A stretch of 64,000 bases of DNA from Sphingomonas sp. NFR04. GTDB taxonomy: Bacteria > Pseudomonadota > Alphaproteobacteria > Sphingomonadales > Sphingomonadaceae. The stretch covers positions 1-64,000 of the forward strand of contig NZ_FORV01000008.1 in the NCBI RefSeq assembly GCF_900114095.1, given 5' to 3'. A model generated the notes under the pieces. The model saw only the letters and a list, made by a program, of their open reading frames with translations. It was not told where the DNA came from and ran no database searches. Every line of letters begins with the position of its first letter. Position 1 is the first letter of the stretch. Both the position numbers and the translations under genes were made by a program. Below, piece after piece: positions 9,449 to 17,729 of this stretch.

Positions 9449-10422
9449 ACGAGCCCGCCCGCCTGGCCGAGGAGGAAGCCGCGTCGCTGTGGGTCGCCCG
9501 CATGGATGGCGGCGCCTGGAGCGAGGCCGACGAGGCGGAGCTGCAGCGCTGGCTGGCGCAGGACCCACGTCGCCATGGCCTGCTGCTGCGCACCCACGCC
9601 TTGTGGCAGGTGCCGCATATCGAACCGCAAGCCGTCGCCTTGGAAGAGGACGCGCCCCTGGATATTCGCACGCCGGGCTGGCGGCGGCGCGGGGTGCTGG
9701 GCGGGCTGCTGGCGGCCTCGGCTGCCGGGATCGTCGGGGCCTTGCTCTTCCCCGGGCGCGGCGTCGGCTATGTCACCAAGGTGGGCGAGATCCGGCGGGT
9801 GCCGCTGGTCGACGGATCGGTGATGACGATCAATTCGGGCACCGAGCTGCAGGTGCGCATCGCCAAGCGCGCCCGCGAGGTCGAGCTGGCGCAGGGCGAG
9901 GCCTGGTTCGAGGTCGCCAAGGATGCTGCCCGCCCGTTCGTGGTCGCCTCGGGCAAGGTGCGGGCGAAGGCGATCGGCACCGCCTTTTCGGTGCGCAAGC
10001 GCGACAACGGCGTCGAGGTGCTGGTTACCGAAGGCGTGGTCGAAACCTGGTCGGATGGCGAGGAGGCGCAGCGGGTGCGGCTCAGCGCGGGGCAATGCGC
10101 GCTGATCAACGACCACGCCATCGTGCATTACGAAACCGACAAGCCCTTGTCGGTCGATCGCGCGCTGGCCTGGCGCAGCGGCATGATCGATCTCGACGGT
10201 ACCACGCTCGCCGACGCGGCCGACGAGTTCAACCGCTACAACGACCGCCAGATCGTCATCGCCGATCCCGATGCGGCGGGCGAGCGCTTCGACGGGCTGT
10301 TCCGGATCAACGATCCGGAGGGGTTCGCCGAGGCCGTCCGCAACGCGCTCGACCTGACCGTCAACACCAGCGATCCCCGCTTCATCCGCATCCAGCGCGG
10401 GACCAAGCCGCAGACCCTGTAA
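9445..10422 (+). CDS. FecR-type anti-sigma factor / signal transducer
   Basis: Inner-membrane protein that senses the substrate-loaded TonB receptor in the periplasm and releases or activates the sigma factor. 325 residues. Residues about 8-55 are the cytoplasmic DUF4880 sigma-binding domain (SLWVARMDGG). One membrane helix spans about 76-98. The FecR domain follows (about 105-205, with LAQGEAWFEVAKD), then a C-terminal STN-like domain that docks with the receptor. GTG start overlapping the sigma stop by four bases, so the pair is co-translated. Confidence 0.92.
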   Translation: MNEPARLAEEEAASLWVARMDGGAWSEADEAELQRWLAQDPRRHGLLLRTHALWQVPHIEPQAVALEEDAPLDIRTPGWRRRGVLGGLLAASAAGIVGALLFPGRGVGYVTKVGEIRRVPLVDGSVMTINSGTELQVRIAKRAREVELAQGEAWFEVAKDAARPFVVASGKVRAKAIGTAFSVRKRDNGVEVLVTEGVVETWSDGEEAQRVRLSAGQCALINDHAIVHYETDKPLSVDRALAWRSGMIDLDGTTLADAADEFNRYNDRQIVIADPDAAGERFDGLFRINDPEGFAEAVRNALDLTVNTSDPRFIRIQRGTKPQTL

Positions 10423-10466
10423 GTGGCGGATCGAAAAAATTCGTGTCGTGGAAGAATTTGCGCGAA

Positions 10467-10488
10467 GGAAAATGCAAAGCCGGGTCTC
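10467..10488 (+). promoter_or_regulatory. Candidate ECF (FecI-type) promoter of the TonB receptor operon
   Basis: GGAAAA (10467-10472), 11 bases, then GTCTC (10484-10488), about 60 bases before the receptor start. A similar GGTTTTC - GTC arrangement sits before the second receptor (22626-22646). ECF promoters usually combine a G/A-rich -35 with a short C/T-containing -10. Only two loose matches support this, so it is a hypothesis. Confidence 0.3.
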
Positions 10489-10546
10489 TAGGTACGTACA
10501 GGTCGCAAAGGCCTGACAAAAAGTAGAATGAACAGGGAGGGGTTTC

Positions 10547-13500
10547 ATGGCGAACGCCACGTTGCGTGGAGCGCTTTTCGCGTCCACGAGCATCGTCTGC
10601 ATGGTCGCGATGCCTGCTGCGGCGCAAGCAGCCGCGCAGACCAAACGTTTTTCCATCGATGCACAGCCGGCGGAGACTGCGATCGGGTTGTTCGGTCATC
10701 AGGCCGATGTCCAGATCATCGCGGCGCGCCGGCTGACGCAATCGGTCCGCACCAACGGCGTGCGCGGCGAATATACCGTCGGCGACGCGCTCAATCGCCT
10801 GTTCGCCGGCACCGGGCTGGTCGCGCGCCAGACCGGTCCGCGCACCTATGCCGTCGTCCCGAAACCCACCTCGGACCGGTTCGTGCCCGCCACAGGCACG
10901 AAGCTCGCGCTGTCGGCGCCGGGCGGGGGGACGCAGGCGCAGTCCCCGACGCCTGCGTCCTCCCAGTCCGCCGCCGCGGCCGCGCCGCAAGTGGCCGGCG
11001 AGGACGATCCCGCCATCGTCGTGACCGGGCTGCGCGCCAGTCTCGACAATTCGCGCGGGATCAAGCGCGAGGCATCGGGCATCGTCGATGCGATCTCGAC
11101 CAAGGACATCGGCAAGCTGCCCGACGCCAACCTGGCCGAATCGCTCCAGCGCATCACCGGCGTGTCGATCGACCGCTCGGGCGGTGAGGGCGCGTTCATC
11201 ACCGTCCGCGGCTTCGGGCCGGAGTTCAACACGGTGCTGGTCAACGGCCGCCAGATCGCCACGCCGACCGACCCCAGCCAGGCCTCGGGCCGCGCCTTCG
11301 CCTTCGACACGCTGGCGTCGGAGCTGGTCTCCGGCGTCGAAGTCTACAAATCCTCGACCGCGCGCTACCAGTCGGGCGGCGTCGGCTCGACCGTGAACAT
11401 CAAGACCGCGCGTCCCTTCGACTATAAAGGGCTGAAATTCGGCGCGACCGTCGACGTCAACTATGACGAGAATGCCAAGAAGAGCGCCCCCGACGCCTCC
11501 TTCCTGTTCGCCGACACCTTCGCCGACGGCACGCTGGGCGTGCTGCTTTCGGGCAGCTACCAGCACCGCTTCACCCGGCTCAAGCAGGCGCAGACCGATG
11601 GCTGGCTGGTCAACCCCGCCATCCCCGCCAATCAGGTCAATGGCGGCGCCGGGCTGGTCGGCTCGGGCAACCCGCAGGGCAACATCTTCATCCCGCAGAA
11701 TTTCGACACCAAGGTCACGCGCGAGGATCGCGAGCGGATCGGCGGCACGCTGGTGCTGCAATATCGGCCGAGCGACGCGGTGACGGTGACCGCCGACGGG
11801 CTCTACACCAAGTTCACCAACACCACCGATGCACGTTCCTACGGCCATTGGTTCACCGCCTCCAGCCTGACCAACGTCAAGACCGACGCCAACGGCACCG
11901 CGATCGACCTGACCCAGGCGACCGGCATCGCCACCGACTTCCACGACAAGAAGTTCGACAAGCGCACCAACACGCGTGCCGTCGGCCTCAACGTCGAGTG
12001 GCAGGTCTCGCCGACGATCACCGCCAGCCTCGACGGCACCTATTCGCTCGCCAAGGAAGACCCCAATGGCGGCAAGGAAGCCTATCTGGCGCTGCTCGGC
12101 TATCTGACCGGCTCGTCGCGCTATCAGTCGGACGGGTCGCGGCTGCCCTGGCAGACCGAGACGCTGCCGACCTTCGCCGACCCGACCAACCGCTGCGGCA
12201 GCGCCGTCACCGATTCTGGCCGGCCGGGCAGCACCACCGTGGTGGGCGCGGGCCAGCCGATGTGCCAGCACGTGATGCTGCTGCGCGGCTATGGCATCCG
12301 CGACGAGGTGAAGCAGGGCCGCGCCGACTTCACCTACAAGGGCGACAGCCTGGAAGGGCTGGTGAAGGCGAGCAGCGGCTTCTACTGGTCCGAGGACAAG
12401 AAGGACACGTCGCTCTATTCCAACGACGGCGGTACCGGCTGCACGACCTGCGGCTACAATCTGCCGGCACCTCCCGGCGTGGCGATCACCACCTTCAACG
12501 CCGGCAGCAACTTCCTGTCGGGGGTGAGCGGATCGAACCGGCTGCCGACCCAGTGGCAGACCTTTGACGGCCCTGCGCTGTTCAACGCCATCACCGCGCA
12601 GCAGGGACCGGGCTTCACCTTCGCGCCGCCGCTGGTCAACGACACCATCGTCAAGGAGCGGGTGATCGGCGGCTATCTCGAGACCGAATGGCACGGCGCG
12701 GTTGCCGGCCGGCCGATCTCGATCGTGGCGGGGGTGCGCTTCGAGGATACCTCGACCAACGTCAACGGCCTCGCCACCGCCTATACCGCGCTGGTCAAGC
12801 TCGCCAACGACCAGACCCAGTATGGCTCGACCGCCTCGGGCACGACCCGCACGATCGGGACGACCCATTATACCGACATCCTGCCCAACATCGCGCTGAA
12901 GTGGCAGGTCTCCAACGCGTTCACCGTGCGCTTCGCCGCCTCGCAGACGATCACCCGGCCGACGCTGGAGCAGCTTTCGCCGGTGACGACGCTGGTGACG
13001 CTGCGCCCCGGCAACTTCGCCGCCAGCCGCGGCAATGCCGACCTCAAGCCGTTCAAGGCGAGCAATCTCGATGTGTCGTTCGAATATTATTACGGCCGCT
13101 CGAGCTATGTGTCGCTGGGCGGCTATCTGAAGAACGTCAACAACTTCATCGTGCTCAACCAGACCACCGGGCCCGTCGCCGGAACCACCGGCTCGCTGCT
13201 GGATCCGGCCACCGGGCTCCCGGCGCAGTTCACCATCACCGCCCCGGTCAACGGGCAGGATGCGACGGTGACCGGTCTGGAGGCCGCGTGGCAGCACGCG
13301 TTCGGCGACACCGGCTTCGGCTTCCAGCTCAATGGCACGCTGGTCGGGTCCAACCGCCACCTCAACCCGCAGGATCTCAGCAACAAGTTCGCGCTGACCG
13401 GCCTGTCCAACTCGGCCAATGCGGTGGCCTTTTACGACGCGCACGGGATCGAGGCACGGGTGGCGTTCAACTGGCGCGACCACTTCCTCCAGTATCTCGC

Positions 13501-13726
13501 CCCGCCGCCGCTCAACGGCGCAGGCCAGGCGGTCACCCAGGTGCGCGCCTATTCGCAGGTCGATGCCAGCCTGACCTACCACTTCACCCCGCAGGTGGCG
13601 GTCTTCGCCGAGGGCGCCAACCTGACCAAGTCGATCGCCTTCAAATATGCCTATTACGCCAACCAGTTCCTCAATGCCGAGGATACCGGGCGGCGGTTCA
13701 AGCTGGGCGCCCGGATCAGCTTCTGA
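10547..13726 (+). CDS. TonB-dependent receptor with N-terminal signalling (STN) domain
   Basis: Outer-membrane active transporter of 1059 residues, of the Xanthomonas/Caulobacter class that imports oligosaccharides or other large nutrients. Signal peptide about 1-28 (ends AAAQAA). Residues about 32-105 form an STN domain that talks to the FecR protein. The plug begins near 155 (IVVTGLRASLDNSRGIKRE) with GVSIDRSGGEGAFITVRGFG. The 22-stranded barrel ends with phenylalanine, as required for membrane insertion. A strong AGGGAGGGG lies seven bases before the ATG. The ligand is unknown; the following halogenase, SapC and DUF6445 genes are the usual companions of this receptor class in sphingomonads and Caulobacter. 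Confidence 0.92.
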   Translation: MANATLRGALFASTSIVCMVAMPAAAQAAAQTKRFSIDAQPAETAIGLFGHQADVQIIAARRLTQSVRTNGVRGEYTVGDALNRLFAGTGLVARQTGPRTYAVVPKPTSDRFVPATGTKLALSAPGGGTQAQSPTPASSQSAAAAAPQVAGEDDPAIVVTGLRASLDNSRGIKREASGIVDAISTKDIGKLPDANLAESLQRITGVSIDRSGGEGAFITVRGFGPEFNTVLVNGRQIATPTDPSQASGRAFAFDTLASELVSGVEVYKSSTARYQSGGVGSTVNIKTARPFDYKGLKFGATVDVNYDENAKKSAPDASFLFADTFADGTLGVLLSGSYQHRFTRLKQAQTDGWLVNPAIPANQVNGGAGLVGSGNPQGNIFIPQNFDTKVTREDRERIGGTLVLQYRPSDAVTVTADGLYTKFTNTTDARSYGHWFTASSLTNVKTDANGTAIDLTQATGIATDFHDKKFDKRTNTRAVGLNVEWQVSPTITASLDGTYSLAKEDPNGGKEAYLALLGYLTGSSRYQSDGSRLPWQTETLPTFADPTNRCGSAVTDSGRPGSTTVVGAGQPMCQHVMLLRGYGIRDEVKQGRADFTYKGDSLEGLVKASSGFYWSEDKKDTSLYSNDGGTGCTTCGYNLPAPPGVAITTFNAGSNFLSGVSGSNRLPTQWQTFDGPALFNAITAQQGPGFTFAPPLVNDTIVKERVIGGYLETEWHGAVAGRPISIVAGVRFEDTSTNVNGLATAYTALVKLANDQTQYGSTASGTTRTIGTTHYTDILPNIALKWQVSNAFTVRFAASQTITRPTLEQLSPVTTLVTLRPGNFAASRGNADLKPFKASNLDVSFEYYYGRSSYVSLGGYLKNVNNFIVLNQTTGPVAGTTGSLLDPATGLPAQFTITAPVNGQDATVTGLEAAWQHAFGDTGFGFQLNGTLVGSNRHLNPQDLSNKFALTGLSNSANAVAFYDAHGIEARVAFNWRDHFLQYLAPPPLNGAGQAVTQVRAYSQVDASLTYHFTPQVAVFAEGANLTKSIAFKYAYYANQFLNAEDTGRRFKLGARISF

Positions 13727-13747
13727 TCGGACGCAACGGGGGATCGG

Positions 13748-13773
13748 GGCCGGGCAGGGAAACCTGTCCGGCC
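13748..13773 (+). terminator. GAAA-tetraloop hairpin between receptor and halogenase genes
   Basis: An 11-pair stem (one G-U) closed by a GAAA loop: GGCCGGGCAGG (13748-13758) / CCTGTCCGGCC (13763-13773), followed by GCCTTTG rather than a run of T. It may lower transcription or protect the receptor mRNA end so that receptor exceeds the downstream proteins. The hairpin is read directly; the termination role is uncertain. Confidence 0.5.
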
Positions 13774-13834
13774 GCCTTTGTCGGCGGCGCAATCATGCTA
13801 GACCGGCGCGTAAGAGAGGGATGTCGGGGATCTG

Positions 13835-15370
13835 ATGAGTCGGCATATTCAGTCGGTCTGCATCGTCGGGGGCGGCTCGGCCGGGTGGCTCACCGCGGCG
13901 CTGATCGCCGCGCGGCACGGGCCCGATCTGCAGGTCACGCTGGTCGAGAGTGTGCGGATGGGGATCATCGGGGTAGGCGAGGGGACTTGGCCGACGATGC
14001 GCAACACGCTGCGCAAGATCGGCATTTCCGAAACCGACTTCCTGCGCACCTGCAAGGCCTCGTTCAAGCAGGGCGCCAAGTTCGCCGGCTGGCGGACCGG
14101 CGCGGCCGATGATTTCTACTATCACCCGCTGGTCCTGCCCGAAGGCTTTCCCAGCGTGGACCTGGCGCCGTTCTGGAATGCGCAGGCGGACGCGGCGGGG
14201 ACGCCGTCCTTTTCCGATGCGGTGTGCTTCCAGGAATTCCTCTGCGAGCACCATCTCGCGCCCAAGCAGATCACCTCGCCCGAATATGGCGGCATCGCCA
14301 ACTATGCCTATCATCTCGACGCGGTGCGGCTGGGCGAGATGCTGCGCGACCACTGCGTCGGCAAGCTGGGCGTCCGCCATGTCGACGACGACATCATCGA
14401 GGTCGAGCAAGCCGAGAATGGCGATGTGACCGCCGTCATCGGCCAGCGGCACGGGGGCATCGCCGCCGACCTGTTCGTCGACTGCAGCGGCTTTTCCTCG
14501 CTGCTGCTCGGGCAGACGCTGGCCGTGCCGTTCATCGACTGCAGCGACGTGCTGTTCATCGACCGCGCGCTGGCGGTGCAGGTGCCCTATGAAAGCGAGG
14601 ACGCGCCGATCGTCTCGCACACCGTCTCCACCGCGCAGGACCATGGCTGGATCTGGGACATCGGGCTGCAGAACCGGCGCGGGGTGGGCTATGTCTATTC
14701 CAGCCGGCATGCCGGCGCCGATCGGGTGGAGGAGGCGCTCGCCGCCTATGTCGGCCCGGCCTTTGCCGAGCTTACCCCGCGCGAGATCACCATCCAATCG
14801 GGCCACCGCGAAACCTTCTGGAAGAACAATGTCGTCGCGGTCGGGCTGGCGGCGGGGTTCCTCGAGCCGCTGGAGGCCTCGGCGCTGGTGCTGATCGAGC
14901 TTTCGGCCGACTATATCGCCAGCGCCATGCCCGCGACGCGCAGCGCGATGGACATCGTCGCGCGCCGCTTCAACGAGATGACGCGCTATCGCTGGGACCG
15001 GATCATCGAGTTCCTCAAGCTCCACTATATGCTGTCCGAGCGCGAGGACACCGCCTTCTGGCGCGACAATCGCGACCCCGCGACCATCCCGCAGCCGCTG
15101 CAGGACCTGCTCGAGCTGTGGCGCCACACCCCGCCCGGCGAGCATGACTTCGCCAGCGCGCACGAGATGTTTCCGGCGGCGAGCTACCAATATGTGCTCT
15201 ACGGCATGGGCTTCCGCACCGCCTCCCGCCCCGGTGCTCTTGCCGCCCGGCACGCCGCGGAGGATGCGTTCGAGCGCGTCGCCGCGATGAAGCAGCGGCT
15301 GGGTGCCGCAATGCCCACCAACCGCGCGCTGCTCGACAAGCTGGCGCAATATCGCTTCCAGCCCGTCTGA
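13835..15370 (+). CDS. Tryptophan-halogenase-like FAD-dependent protein
   Basis: 511-residue flavoprotein of the flavin-dependent tryptophan halogenase family. The Rossmann motif VGGGSAGWLTAALIA is near residues 7-21. The Lys that forms the halogenating intermediate in PrnA appears conserved in CKASFKQGAKF. The family motif GWxWxIP reads GWIWDIGL here, so the proline is lost. Members linked to TonB receptors are common in Caulobacter and sphingomonads; as far as I know their substrate is unproven and halogenation of free tryptophan is unlikely. They may modify a nutrient or receptor-bound compound. It needs reduced FAD from a partner reductase, which is not in the cluster. Confidence 0.88.
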   Translation: MSRHIQSVCIVGGGSAGWLTAALIAARHGPDLQVTLVESVRMGIIGVGEGTWPTMRNTLRKIGISETDFLRTCKASFKQGAKFAGWRTGAADDFYYHPLVLPEGFPSVDLAPFWNAQADAAGTPSFSDAVCFQEFLCEHHLAPKQITSPEYGGIANYAYHLDAVRLGEMLRDHCVGKLGVRHVDDDIIEVEQAENGDVTAVIGQRHGGIAADLFVDCSGFSSLLLGQTLAVPFIDCSDVLFIDRALAVQVPYESEDAPIVSHTVSTAQDHGWIWDIGLQNRRGVGYVYSSRHAGADRVEEALAAYVGPAFAELTPREITIQSGHRETFWKNNVVAVGLAAGFLEPLEASALVLIELSADYIASAMPATRSAMDIVARRFNEMTRYRWDRIIEFLKLHYMLSEREDTAFWRDNRDPATIPQPLQDLLELWRHTPPGEHDFASAHEMFPAASYQYVLYGMGFRTASRPGALAARHAAEDAFERVAAMKQRLGAAMPTNRALLDKLAQYRFQPV

Positions 15371-15395
15371 CCCCGCCTGCCGTGAAAGAGAGCGC

Positions 15396-16112
15396 ATGAA
15401 TCTGGTGCAACTGACCCGCAAGGACCATGCCGGGCTGCGGCTCGATCCGCCCCGCGCGCTCGCGGCGGCGGCGAGTGTGCACCTCGTGCCGCTGGTCGCG
15501 GGGGAGATCCGCAAGGTGGCGAGCCAGTTTCCCGTCTTCCTCGCCAAGGATGCGGAGACCGGCCAGTTCTACCCCGCCGCGCTGCTGGGGCTGGAACCGC
15601 AGGAAAATCTGTTCTGGGACGGCACGACGTTCGATGCCGATCATGTGCCGCTCAACCTGTTGCGGCTGCCCTTCTTCGTCGGCAGCGGGCACCTCGAAGG
15701 ACAGGTCTGCATCGACAGCGACAGCGCCGCGATCACGCCCGAAGGTCCGGTCGGCATCGTCGAGGCCGACGGGAGCGACAGCGCCTATCTCCAGTCGGTG
15801 CAGGCGATCCTCGGCCAGCTGGTCGCGGAACAGGCGCCTACCGCGGCGCTGGTCGCGCTGGTCACCGAACATCGGCTGGTCAGCGAAGTGAAGCTGGACG
15901 TTGCCTTCCACAACGGCACGTCCGCCGCGCTGTCCGGCCTCTACGGCATCGACGAGCGCGCGCTGGGCCGCAAGGCGGCGGCGCTCGGCGACTGGGACCA
16001 GGTGATGCTGCTCGCGGCGATGGCGCTGTCGCTCGATCATGTGGCCGGACTGGTGCGGCGCAAGAATGCCCGGCTCGCGGCCGAGGCGGCGTGGTTCGCG
16101 CCGGGCGCATGA
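15396..16112 (+). CDS. SapC family protein
   Basis: 238 residues matching the SapC-like family that accompanies TonB receptor/halogenase clusters. The name comes from a Campylobacter S-layer-locus protein; the biochemical role is unknown. Typical features are the N-terminal HLVPLVAGEIRKVASQFP and the stretch PAALLGLEPQENLF. No signal peptide or membrane helix, so probably cytoplasmic. It begins 25 bases after the halogenase stop, and its own stop overlaps the next ATG (ATGA), indicating one operon. Confidence 0.85.
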   Translation: MNLVQLTRKDHAGLRLDPPRALAAAASVHLVPLVAGEIRKVASQFPVFLAKDAETGQFYPAALLGLEPQENLFWDGTTFDADHVPLNLLRLPFFVGSGHLEGQVCIDSDSAAITPEGPVGIVEADGSDSAYLQSVQAILGQLVAEQAPTAALVALVTEHRLVSEVKLDVAFHNGTSAALSGLYGIDERALGRKAAALGDWDQVMLLAAMALSLDHVAGLVRRKNARLAAEAAWFAPGA

Positions 16113-16765
16113 CCGCCGCGGCAACGCGGATGGGGGTGGAGCAGGTGCCGCTGTGGCAGCGCGACGATGCCCATCCCGCGCCCGCCGCGCTGGTCGGCGC
16201 GGCGGAACGCCTCGCGTTCGGGCGGGAAGAAGGCGACCTCTACCCCGGCATGCGCGCGCCGGTGCCGGAAGGATATGCCGATTGGCTGATGCGCACGGCC
16301 GCAGACCTGCTGGGCGGCGCTCCCGCCGTCCTGCGGGCGAGCTTCGCGGTGGCCAGCGACGATCCCGCTCGGCTCGCCCCCATCCAGCGCATCCCGCATT
16401 TCGACGACTGCTCGGACGCGATCGTCGCGGCGATCCATTATCTCTGCGCCGCGCCCCATGGCGGCACCAGTTTCTACCGGCACCGAACGACCGGCTTCGA
16501 GCGCATCACCGCCGACCGCCTGCCGCTCTGGCGCCAGGCACTGTCCCGCGACGGCCAGGCCCATGGCCTTCCCCCCAAGGCCTATCACGATGGCGACAGC
16601 CCTACCTTCCTCCGGATCGGCCAGGCCGCGATCGCGTTCAACCGCCTGATCCTCTACCCCGCCAATTGCCTGCATGCCGGCGACGTCGCGGGCTCCTGGC
16701 AAGCTGCCGCCGCGAGCCCCCGCCTGACCGTGACGTCGCTGCTGCGGCTCGATCGACCCGCCTGA
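16109..16765 (+). CDS. DUF6445 family protein
   Basis: 218 residues. It resembles the DUF6445 proteins found after SapC genes in these clusters and shows a prolyl-hydroxylase-like arrangement: an HFDDCSD segment (possible H-x-D metal ligands), GGTSFYRHR, and LYPANCLHAGDV supplying a distal His. If so it would be a 2-oxoglutarate/Fe(II) oxygenase acting with the halogenase-like protein; that is inference from motif order. Start at the ATG overlapping the SapC stop; the earlier in-frame start lies inside sapC and is rejected. Confidence 0.75.
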   Translation: MTAAATRMGVEQVPLWQRDDAHPAPAALVGAAERLAFGREEGDLYPGMRAPVPEGYADWLMRTAADLLGGAPAVLRASFAVASDDPARLAPIQRIPHFDDCSDAIVAAIHYLCAAPHGGTSFYRHRTTGFERITADRLPLWRQALSRDGQAHGLPPKAYHDGDSPTFLRIGQAAIAFNRLILYPANCLHAGDVAGSWQAAAASPRLTVTSLLRLDRPA

Positions 16766-16808
16766 CCAGGCCCGCGTCCGCCCGCTCTCACCCGACCCGC
16801 AGAAGCGA

Positions 16809-17699
16809 TCAGATCACCCAGTCCGGCTGCGCGTCGAAGCTCTTGATGGCGTCGAGCAGCGCATCGGCCGCCTTGCTGCGATAGCGCTCCTTCTGCCGCA
16901 ACCCGTGGAAGCGGCGCGGGGGCAGTGCGAACGGCAAGGCGAACAGCGCGCCGGCTTCCAACAGCGATGCGACGACCAGTTGCGACAGCAGCGCCGTGCC
17001 GACGCCGGCGCGGACCGCCGCCAGGACGGACTCGTTGGAAGGCAGGGTCAGCACGACGTTGAGCGTGCGCGGGTCCAGCCCGCGGTCGCGGATCGCCGCC
17101 TCGAAGGTGGAGCGGGTGCCGGAGCCGGGCTCCCGCATCACCCAGGGCGCGTCGGCCAGCCAGGCGTTGGTGACCGCCTCCGCGGGCGTGCTGCTCACCA
17201 ACAGCATCCGGTCTTCGCCGACCTTCCAGTGCGCGAGCGACGGATCGTCGACCGCGCCTTCGACGAAGCCCAGCTCAGCCTCGCCGTCGCGGACGCTGCG
17301 CGCGGCGCCTTCGGTGTTGGCGATCGCCACGGTGAGTTCGATCTGGGGATAGCGACGATGAAAGGCGGCCAGTCGCGCCGGCAGCCAATAGGCGGCGATG
17401 GTCTGGCTGGCGACGAGCCGCAGATGGCCGCGCTTCAGCCCCGCATAGTCGCCCAGCGCCAGCTCGGCTTCTGCCGCCCGCGCAAGGACCGCGCGCGCCT
17501 CGCCGAGGAAGAAGCGTCCGGCATCGGTCAGCTCGATGCCGCGGCCGACGCGGTGGAACAGCTTGATGGCGTGGCGCGCCTCCAGCGTGGCGATGGCGGC
17601 GGACGCGGCGGACTGGGTGACCCCCACCGCCTCGGCCGCGCGCGTCATGTGCTCGCGTTCGGCAACGGCGACGAAGATGCGAAGCTGCTCGAGAGTCAT
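16809..17699 (-). CDS. LysR-family transcriptional regulator
   Basis: 296 residues. The N-terminal winged helix-turn-helix (about 1-60) has the classic MTLEQLRIFVAVAEREHMTRAAE start. Residues about 88-290 form the periplasmic-binding-like effector domain. The effector domain resembles the CysB/CbbR-like branch, but the ligand cannot be named. It lies 30 bases downstream of the DPP IV gene on the same strand and ends convergently with the DUF6445 gene. No divergently transcribed target is present, so its targets may be elsewhere. Confidence 0.88.
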   Translation of the reverse strand: MTLEQLRIFVAVAEREHMTRAAEAVGVTQSAASAAIATLEARHAIKLFHRVGRGIELTDAGRFFLGEARAVLARAAEAELALGDYAGLKRGHLRLVASQTIAAYWLPARLAAFHRRYPQIELTVAIANTEGAARSVRDGEAELGFVEGAVDDPSLAHWKVGEDRMLLVSSTPAEAVTNAWLADAPWVMREPGSGTRSTFEAAIRDRGLDPRTLNVVLTLPSNESVLAAVRAGVGTALLSQLVVASLLEAGALFALPFALPPRRFHGLRQKERYRSKAADALLDAIKSFDAQPDWVI

Positions 17700-17729
17700 G
17701 CCGGGAACGTAGCGATTTTCTCGGCATTG

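Noticed and set aside
10382..13792. 1136-codon open frame on the minus strand across the TonB receptor
   Set aside because: Shadow of the receptor gene, which has a signal peptide, plug and barrel; the antisense product shows no family features.
13835..15370. Specific tryptophan halogenase of an antibiotic pathway
   Set aside because: No biosynthetic cluster around it; it sits in a TonB receptor/SapC block and has an altered GWxWxIP motif.
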